Source: a virus
IMG/VR virus record: IMGVR_UViG_3300032220_000825
Span: 1 to 38,368 of that record
Direction: 5' to 3' (one strand)
Length of the DNA: 38,368 nucleotides
The translations under genes and the position numbers were made by a program. Under the pieces are notes generated by a model. It ran no database searches and was not told where the DNA came from. It saw only the letters and a list, made by a program, of their open reading frames with translations. Numbering within the stretch: the stretch's first letter is position 1; each line of letters starts with the position of its first letter. Shown here one piece after another: positions 32,134 to 38,368 of the stretch.

Positions 32134-33669
32134 ATGGCCCTCTCACCTAACGCTCCCGATTACGTAAGCCAGGTCCGTGGCATCATTGGTGATGTCCGCG
32201 AAGACTATCTTAAAAAACAGCAGTTGTTCCAACAAGAACAACAAGCCGCAGCTCAAATTGGATTAGGATACGCACAGCTTGCAGCTCAAAGGGATAATCA
32301 AGCAAGACAAGCCAATCTCGATGCTCAAAGAATTGAGGCGGCTAACATTGACAATATGCGACAAGCGGCTCAACTTAACTCCCAGCTTTCGCAGAGACAG
32401 ATCGAGAATGATCTGGCCTACGGAAAATTTGATCTTGACCGACAAAAAGAAGAGCGCCGTTTGCAAGTTGAAAGAGACGCCGAGGCCCGAGATAAAACTG
32501 CTGCCGCTTTAGAACAGAAGTACCGGATAGCTGCTTTAAAAGGAGATCCTATCGAAGTAAACAGAGTACTGGACGAGATTGGCCAATCCAACCTCGATCG
32601 TATGCAACGTGTTTCAATTACGCAGAATGTTCATGCTGGATTGGAAGCCAACAGAAAGCTAGAGGAAGCGGATCGTAATTTAAAAACGGCAACTCCGGCA
32701 CGAGGATTTATCGGTCAATTTGCTTCTCTCGATCCAGCAAAACTTAATCCAGAACAATACTTAGCGCAGGCCGATGCCCTGCGGGAACAGTTTTTAGATC
32801 TGAATAACACAGACCCACGAGTCAACGATGCTTTTTCAAAAAGCTACGCCGGAGCAGTGGATAAATTAAATAAGTACAAACAGTCTGAAATTGGTTCTCT
32901 TAAAGAATCTTTTCGTTCAATGGCAGCCCAAAAAACACGGCTAGAACCAGAGTGGCAAAAGAAGTATGACGACCTGGTCAAAAGTCCCGATTACTCCGAA
33001 GACGCTCTTCAGGGTTTGATGTTTGCCTACAATAAAGCCAAGTCTATTGATGAACTTAGAAGTTTCGATAATAGATTTTCCACTATATCTCAAAATCTTA
33101 TTAACCAAAATCCTGGATTGGCTGTCACCAGAACTGATCCAGTAACCGGAGAAGTTTACAGAACATTCACTTATCCAATCCCCGATCTAACTCCGGTGGA
33201 GGGATATAACGCAACAATCGATCCAGAGACTGGGTTGATTACAAAATCAGCCAGAGACAGGATGAAGAAGTGGGAAGATGAAGTTACGTCGCCTAACTTC
33301 CTATTGGGGCAGGTTCCAATGATCCGTCAGTTCCAGACTCAGCAGGCAAATGTTCCGCCCATGCCACCAACTAAACCGGACGAAAAAGGTAAGTCGACGG
33401 CTCAGACGGCCCCGCTTCCTTTCCGTTCGGGTAGCACGTTTGACGTCGGCCAGCCCGGCACAGTTACAATCCCAACGGCCCCAAAGCAACAGGCTCAGAT
33501 CTCGCCAGCAACCATCGCTATAATCGTTGAAGCCTACCGCAAAGATCCCAATGCGGTATTTAACGGGAGGAAAGCCGTCGATATTTTATCTACCTTAAAG
33601 AGCAGGGGATATGAAATACCCGGAATGATCGCAACACCCGGAGCTCAAGATACTGGACAAATTCGTTGA
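32134..33669 (+). CDS. Internal virion protein candidate, coiled-coil rich
   Basis: A 511-residue protein. Residues from about 20 to 180 form long, Gln/Ala/Glu-rich coiled coils (QQLFQQEQQAAAQ, QLSQRQIENDLAYGKF). The middle (190-340) is helical and the last 110 residues are a Pro/Thr-rich linker plus a small C-terminal helix domain (ATIAIIVEAYRKDPNAVF). Place and composition match a T7 gp15/16-type core component. It starts four bases after the previous gene. Confidence 0.65.
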   Translation: MALSPNAPDYVSQVRGIIGDVREDYLKKQQLFQQEQQAAAQIGLGYAQLAAQRDNQARQANLDAQRIEAANIDNMRQAAQLNSQLSQRQIENDLAYGKFDLDRQKEERRLQVERDAEARDKTAAALEQKYRIAALKGDPIEVNRVLDEIGQSNLDRMQRVSITQNVHAGLEANRKLEEADRNLKTATPARGFIGQFASLDPAKLNPEQYLAQADALREQFLDLNNTDPRVNDAFSKSYAGAVDKLNKYKQSEIGSLKESFRSMAAQKTRLEPEWQKKYDDLVKSPDYSEDALQGLMFAYNKAKSIDELRSFDNRFSTISQNLINQNPGLAVTRTDPVTGEVYRTFTYPIPDLTPVEGYNATIDPETGLITKSARDRMKKWEDEVTSPNFLLGQVPMIRQFQTQQANVPPMPPTKPDEKGKSTAQTAPLPFRSGSTFDVGQPGTVTIPTAPKQQAQISPATIAIIVEAYRKDPNAVFNGRKAVDILSTLKSRGYEIPGMIATPGAQDTGQIR

Positions 33670-33694
33670 CGAACGGCTGAATAATCCCTTGAAT
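33666..33694 (+). promoter_or_regulatory. Possible weak promoter before the giant gene
   Basis: TTGACG (33666-33671), 17-base spacer, TTGAAT (33689-33694; 4 of 6). The -35 box overlaps the stop codon of the preceding gene. Speculative. Confidence 0.3.
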
Positions 33695-33704
33695 TATACC
33701 AGCC

Positions 33705-36700
33705 ATGGCGGATCCACTTAACCCTGAGACAGAGCTTGATATAGCGAGTCTCCCCGAGGGTGAGCAACAAGCTATTGACTCCTTGTTCGCTCCTTCTGGA
33801 GTTACCCCTGAACAGGAGATTAACTCCCTATTTTCAGCCCCATCTCCAAATCTTGCTCAAGCTCAAAATCTTATTTCTTTGCGCGATGACCCGCAGTCAA
33901 CCGATCTTATCGGTGGTCTGGCTACTCGACTCAAAGAAAAGAAACTTCCATTCAACACCCAAGCGTGGCAAGACGTACAAGATAACGTCCGTAAATATTC
34001 GCTTGAGTCTAGCCAAAAGATTTTAGATGCAGAGAAAAAAGGTGACTGGGGAGAACTGACCAAGCTCGCACTCCTAGGAGTTGGTAAGACCATGGGGGCT
34101 TACTTACAGGGTGGTCTTGGAATTACAAATGAGGAAGCCGAAGCAACGCAGAAAAGTTTTGCCGCCCGAAACTATGTGGGAACAATCAACGACCCAGCGC
34201 AGGCAGCCAAAGCTCTGGAGCTTGGGAATTTTTATGAGGACGAACTAACCAGCGGGAAATCAATCGTTCCAAAAGACGAAAAGCCAGCGATGGCTTTTGG
34301 CAAAGGACCTCTAACAGCCAAGGTTGGAATGAATTTGGCGATGGCCGAGAACTATCTTCGGGATCTCGAGAGCGATCGCTCTAAAAAATTGGGTACGGCC
34401 AGCTTGCGGAACTTTGCAATTCAATCTGGTGATGCCTTCCTACCTTTCGTTTCTCTCGGTGACATTATAGTTGACGAGAACGATCCCGATCAGGTTGCGC
34501 GTCGAGCCGCCCTTTCCAACGCGATCAACAATACAATTCAAAAAGATTACATGACCGGAACTTTGGCCGGAGCGGCGATTGGATCGGTTGGGTCGTTTAT
34601 TGGAGTTGGTGCTGGAGCTACTAAACTTTTGGGCAAAGCCAGTAAAATTGCCGACCAATCAATTAAAGTTCCAAATGTTCTTTCTAGGGGAGCAACTTAT
34701 GCCACTATCGGATCTTCTCAATCCTTTGAGGGAGATCCTAGGAATCTATCTATCCCCCAGCGTTTATCTTCTATATTTAGCGAGAGTGCTGTTTTGGGTT
34801 TGGCCGAAGGGGCTGGAAACAAATTAGAAAACTCGATCGATAATGCCATAGCTAATCATGCAGCTGCAAAAGCCTTGGCTACAAAAATCCCAGCCCTCGC
34901 GCCTTTAGTTGGTAGCACGGGGAAGGTAGTTGGAACTACCCTTGGGGAAACGGCATCAGAAGAAATTGAAGCCATTCTTCGTGGGCAAGATCCCGTTGAG
35001 CCTTTGCTCCAGAACTTGGCCGTATCGGGAGGTATTGGACTTGGAATGGCAATCCCTGGAGTTGTAGGGGCAGCGTCTATCGCAAATCGTCGAGCCAAGA
35101 TATATAAATTAGCGGACGATCGATTTGCAAAATCTTTAGAGCAAACAGTATCAAGCATTAAAGTTGATCCAAATCTTAATGACCAACAGAAGGCGGAACA
35201 ACTAGCCCAACTTCGTCAATCCTTAACCTCACCAAAGGCTCAATCTCTTTTTGATGCTGTCAATGTTCGTTCCTCCCTTGATACGGTAACCACCCCCGAA
35301 ACAAAAAAGGTAGCAGACGAAGCGGTAGAATCTGCGAAGCAAGGAGCCGTTGAATCCATGCTGACACAGGAGATTTCAAAAGCAGAGGGGCAGATCGGTA
35401 CGCCAGCGACGATTGAAACCAGAGCCCCCGAAACTGAAGAAGAAAAGCTTTCTGCACTCAATGAGTTGATTGGTGTTTTTGAGAAAGGTGCTACGACCAT
35501 TAACCTTTCTAATACACCAGAGAATGCTTCGAAGATTCAATGGCTTGAGAGTCAGGGTCGCGTAATTGGTGAATTGTCCGAAGACGGAAAAACCTATTCT
35601 GTAACGAATGTAAAAACTGACGCTGGCAATTGGATGAACGGGATTCCTGCGATTGAATTTAAGCAAGAGTTAAAAGATCAGTTCATTCTGCGTGCGGAAG
35701 AGATTGGTCTTGAGACTGACGAGATTGACCAAATGAATTCCGAGCTGGAGAAAGCTGGAACAGATGATGCTATCGAAGAAGTTGCCAGAAAATATCTTGG
35801 CCCAACCGATTATGAAGTCGCCTTGGAAAGCCAACTGGCTAAAAGCCAAGAGCTGATTGATCAGGAGAAACCAGCAGAGATCAATGCGAAAAGACTTCAA
35901 GATCAAATCAATGTTCTCGAAAATAAAATAAAGGAAGCTCCAGCTGATGAAGCCGTTGCCATGCAGGAACAGCTTGCAAGGCTTCAGGCAATGCAGGTTG
36001 AGGGACAGGCTGCTCGTTTAGTGCGTGGCGAAGAATCGGTATCTAAACTAGTTCAGCAATTTGAGAACGAAGCTACGAAAGAAGCCAGAACCGGAAAGCT
36101 GGCCCCCGAATTGGAAGCCCGTCCCGATATCGTTCTTCCGATCAACAACCCCGAAAGCGAGTCTTTCCAAAAGTATCAAAAGCTAGAGCCAGATCCTAGA
36201 GAGAATTCAAAGGAAGCACTTGGAGCAGTATTTAATTTAAAGAATCCTGCCACAATCGAGTTGCTCCAAAGTCTTGGCGCGATCGACGAGAACGGTCGCA
36301 ACATAATGACTCCAGCAGAAACCGTTATGGCTTACGTTAACCGTAAGAGATCTTATTTGCAGAGCAAGTCGCTAGGTGGATATCAAAAATATAATATTGC
36401 AGATGAAGTATCTGCCGCGACCATCAACAGCTTTTTATATGAACTCAGACAAGGCAAGAATAATCTTTCCTTAAGCACAATTTTTAATAGCCGACTTCGG
36501 GACTTTATCCGTAGGGCTGTTCCTCGGATGCGTGCTGGAGTTGGTCTTGGTGCGGCCGTTAGCCTTGAGACTCCCGGTCTTCGTGTTAATGCAGTCGATG
36601 CTGACACGCTGGCCGAGGAACAAGGAATCAACCCCGCCGTCGCCGGAGCGATCAATGAAGCCCTCGACCAGATCGATGCAACAGAAGTGGATAACCAAGT

Positions 36701-38368
36701 TGCCAATCCTTCTGACGTTCCTTCGCCAGCCCAGAGGCAGGAAGCTCTTTCCATTCTTGCCCAGAATCTTCAAGCACCTTTTAGGCAATCGCTAGGAACT
36801 GAAGCCGAGAGACTTGCGTTTGACTCCGTGACTTCCGGTAAAGGAGCTACAGCTCAAGATGCCGCGAAGATTGGAACTACCGTCGAAAACATCAATGCAT
36901 TGAAGCCAGCGGTTCAGCAGAAGTTTGTTTCCGCGTTACAGGCTGAATACCGCAAGAACCAGGAAGCTGGAACTCTTCCGGTTCGAGAGGTCGTGGAACC
37001 AGAAGGAATCGTCCGAGAGGGAAGTCTAACTGCCAAACAAATCCAGCCAGCAATTGAACGCTTCCGAAAACTACAGGCCGATGATTTCTTTGACGACGTA
37101 GAGCTTGCCTCCGCCAAAGCATTGCTCGAACAAACCCAAAGCACCCGCTCCGTTAATATTCTTCGGGCTTTTGAAGGATATATGGATTCCGTAGTTGAGT
37201 CTAAACTTTCTCCTGAAGGCATCACTGAACTAGCTGAAGCGGTCGATAGCAATCTTAAGACTGCCCTCGATGACGGAAACATTTCCAAAGCTCAGTCCGA
37301 TGACTATGTCGACAAATTAAACAAACTTGCGGAGCCTTATTTGGCTTCTCAAACAATGGAAGAAGGACCGGCAAAGAATAATATTGCCGCCACCTTCAGA
37401 TCAAATCTGCTAAAGGTCAACGACCAGATTCTGGCCGATAGCGGAATTACCACCAACGAGGAAGGAACATATGAAGAACCAACAACTAAACCAACCCCCA
37501 AGCCAAAAGCCAAAACAGCCGATGATCGACGTGAGGAAGCTCGCCAGAAGCTCGCGGAAATCGAAGCCAAACGTGCTGCCACCACAAAGCGAGTTTCTCA
37601 AGAAACCGTTCCCGTTAAGCGGGAAGAAGTGGGACGAGCTGTTGCAGGTGGGGCAACCGGAGTCGGGAGACCTGGAGCTGAACGCGCTCGTGGCGTCCCC
37701 CTCCCCAAGTCCTTCGTCGAATCCCGCAACCAGCTAGGCAAACCTTACAGCGAGAAAGTTCTAGATCCGATCGGATCGGAAACTACTAGCCTCTTATCTC
37801 CAGAGCAAAAGCAAGATGCGGCGGCGGCCATCACCACGATGGAAAGCTCCAAGCATAAGGCTTTTTACTTGGCTAATGGTCCCGGAACTGGCAAGACCCG
37901 AGTATTGTTGGCGGCGGCCAAATACTATCTCAACAAAGGATTTAATGTATTTTATTTGACGGCTCCCGATGCCGTTACTCCGAACTGGGATCTCAACACA
38001 ATCGGCGGTTCGATTGAGAAGGATGCCGGATTGATGGGCGTTCCGATTGCGGCTCGTGGAGGTAAGGGTGAGAGTGGTCGCGGTCTTCCGATTGAGAATG
38101 TGCCAGGAAAAGTTGTTGTCTCCACTTACACTTCGCAGTACTTGGAAAAGATTCTTCCGTTAGTGGATGCAAAGACAGTTGTTATTTTTGACGAACAGCA
38201 TTCCGGACGAAACCTGCATAAAGCAATTCAAGAAGGTAAGAGCCGTGCCTGGTCGATCCTAATGAATGAGATTTCACAGAAAGCCGGTCGAGTACTGATG
38301 GCTTCTGGAACTCCGTTTGAGACACCCGATCAGCTTCTCTCGCTTGGCCGACTTGGTATTTTTGACAC
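33705..38368 (+). CDS. Giant ejection/polyvalent-type protein with C-terminal SF2 helicase (partial)
   Basis: An uninterrupted frame of at least 1554 residues from the ATG at 33705; it runs off the window. Two Gly/Ala-rich hydrophobic segments, near residues 285-312 and 436-460, could cross a membrane. Long charged helical and disordered regions follow (700-1380). From about 1385 an SF2/SNF2-like (strawberry-notch-related) helicase starts: Walker A NGPGTGKTR (1391-1399), VVIFDEQH (DEQH, 1496-1499) and ASGTPFE (motif III-like, 1533-1539). The C-terminal helicase half is missing. Layout and position match polyvalent proteins that phages inject with DNA. Confidence 0.8.
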   Translation, partial: MADPLNPETELDIASLPEGEQQAIDSLFAPSGVTPEQEINSLFSAPSPNLAQAQNLISLRDDPQSTDLIGGLATRLKEKKLPFNTQAWQDVQDNVRKYSLESSQKILDAEKKGDWGELTKLALLGVGKTMGAYLQGGLGITNEEAEATQKSFAARNYVGTINDPAQAAKALELGNFYEDELTSGKSIVPKDEKPAMAFGKGPLTAKVGMNLAMAENYLRDLESDRSKKLGTASLRNFAIQSGDAFLPFVSLGDIIVDENDPDQVARRAALSNAINNTIQKDYMTGTLAGAAIGSVGSFIGVGAGATKLLGKASKIADQSIKVPNVLSRGATYATIGSSQSFEGDPRNLSIPQRLSSIFSESAVLGLAEGAGNKLENSIDNAIANHAAAKALATKIPALAPLVGSTGKVVGTTLGETASEEIEAILRGQDPVEPLLQNLAVSGGIGLGMAIPGVVGAASIANRRAKIYKLADDRFAKSLEQTVSSIKVDPNLNDQQKAEQLAQLRQSLTSPKAQSLFDAVNVRSSLDTVTTPETKKVADEAVESAKQGAVESMLTQEISKAEGQIGTPATIETRAPETEEEKLSALNELIGVFEKGATTINLSNTPENASKIQWLESQGRVIGELSEDGKTYSVTNVKTDAGNWMNGIPAIEFKQELKDQFILRAEEIGLETDEIDQMNSELEKAGTDDAIEEVARKYLGPTDYEVALESQLAKSQELIDQEKPAEINAKRLQDQINVLENKIKEAPADEAVAMQEQLARLQAMQVEGQAARLVRGEESVSKLVQQFENEATKEARTGKLAPELEARPDIVLPINNPESESFQKYQKLEPDPRENSKEALGAVFNLKNPATIELLQSLGAIDENGRNIMTPAETVMAYVNRKRSYLQSKSLGGYQKYNIADEVSAATINSFLYELRQGKNNLSLSTIFNSRLRDFIRRAVPRMRAGVGLGAAVSLETPGLRVNAVDADTLAEEQGINPAVAGAINEALDQIDATEVDNQVANPSDVPSPAQRQEALSILAQNLQAPFRQSLGTEAERLAFDSVTSGKGATAQDAAKIGTTVENINALKPAVQQKFVSALQAEYRKNQEAGTLPVREVVEPEGIVREGSLTAKQIQPAIERFRKLQADDFFDDVELASAKALLEQTQSTRSVNILRAFEGYMDSVVESKLSPEGITELAEAVDSNLKTALDDGNISKAQSDDYVDKLNKLAEPYLASQTMEEGPAKNNIAATFRSNLLKVNDQILADSGITTNEEGTYEEPTTKPTPKPKAKTADDRREEARQKLAEIEAKRAATTKRVSQETVPVKREEVGRAVAGGATGVGRPGAERARGVPLPKSFVESRNQLGKPYSEKVLDPIGSETTSLLSPEQKQDAAAAITTMESSKHKAFYLANGPGTGKTRVLLAAAKYYLNKGFNVFYLTAPDAVTPNWDLNTIGGSIEKDAGLMGVPIAARGGKGESGRGLPIENVPGKVVVSTYTSQYLEKILPLVDAKTVVIFDEQHSGRNLHKAIQEGKSRAWSILMNEISQKAGRVLMASGTPFETPDQLLSLGRLGIFD

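Overview
The window is one contiguous piece of a tailed double-stranded DNA phage (Caudoviricetes), open at both ends. It holds terminase large subunit, portal, scaffold-like, major capsid, tail fibre and lysis genes, a family A DNA polymerase and a primase-helicase. There are no bacterial housekeeping, rRNA or tRNA genes. The type is probably podovirus-like: there is a long portal, a nozzle-like protein, two internal-virion-like proteins and a giant ejection-type protein, and no tape measure, sheath or long-tail gene is seen. The host cannot be named. A lipoprotein-type spanin and a periplasm-directed endolysin point to a Gram-negative envelope.

Layout: everything from 1 to 11866 reads leftwards (minus strand) and everything from 11924 to the end reads rightwards. 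They diverge from a 57-base gap containing a perfect palindrome. In transcription order the minus block has a PD-(D/E)XK nuclease, an SF2/SNF2 helicase, a Cas4-like nuclease split over two frames, and a conserved phage protein next to it. Then comes a tightly overlapping chain of very small genes (6.6-8.4 kb), three of them under 60 codons with GTG or ATG starts. The block continues with family A polymerase, AEP-type primase fused to an SF3-like helicase, a secreted 3D-domain (peptidoglycan) protein, a Zn-ribbon protein, a small membrane protein, a secreted HtrA-like protease and the beginning of a SAM methyltransferase. Four-base ATGA/GTGA overlaps are the rule, so this is probably one early/middle operon.

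The plus block starts with terminase, portal, a small protein and a scaffold-like protein. A 271-base non-coding stretch follows, full of inverted repeats and including two hairpins with the same 15-base loop on different stems. It leads straight into the major capsid gene, which has a visibly different, C-rich codon usage. A 13-bp hairpin closes the capsid/decoration segment. Next come small structural proteins and a lysis cassette (unimolecular spanin, three-TM holin candidate, secreted CHAP-like endolysin) with a PD-(D/E)XK nuclease coupled to its end. After that come a fibre with about 21 repeats of 17 residues, a second fibre with a collagen-like start, a nozzle-like protein, a pair of tandem paralogues, an adaptor-like protein, two internal virion-like proteins and a giant protein of at least 1554 residues. 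The giant protein has hydrophobic Gly/Ala segments and a C-terminal SF2 helicase that runs off the window.

Most unusual points: the twin-loop RNA leader before the capsid gene; the Cas4-like nuclease that needs two reading frames; the virion-type giant protein carrying a helicase; a secreted PDZ protease in a phage early operon; and the hidden small-gene chain.
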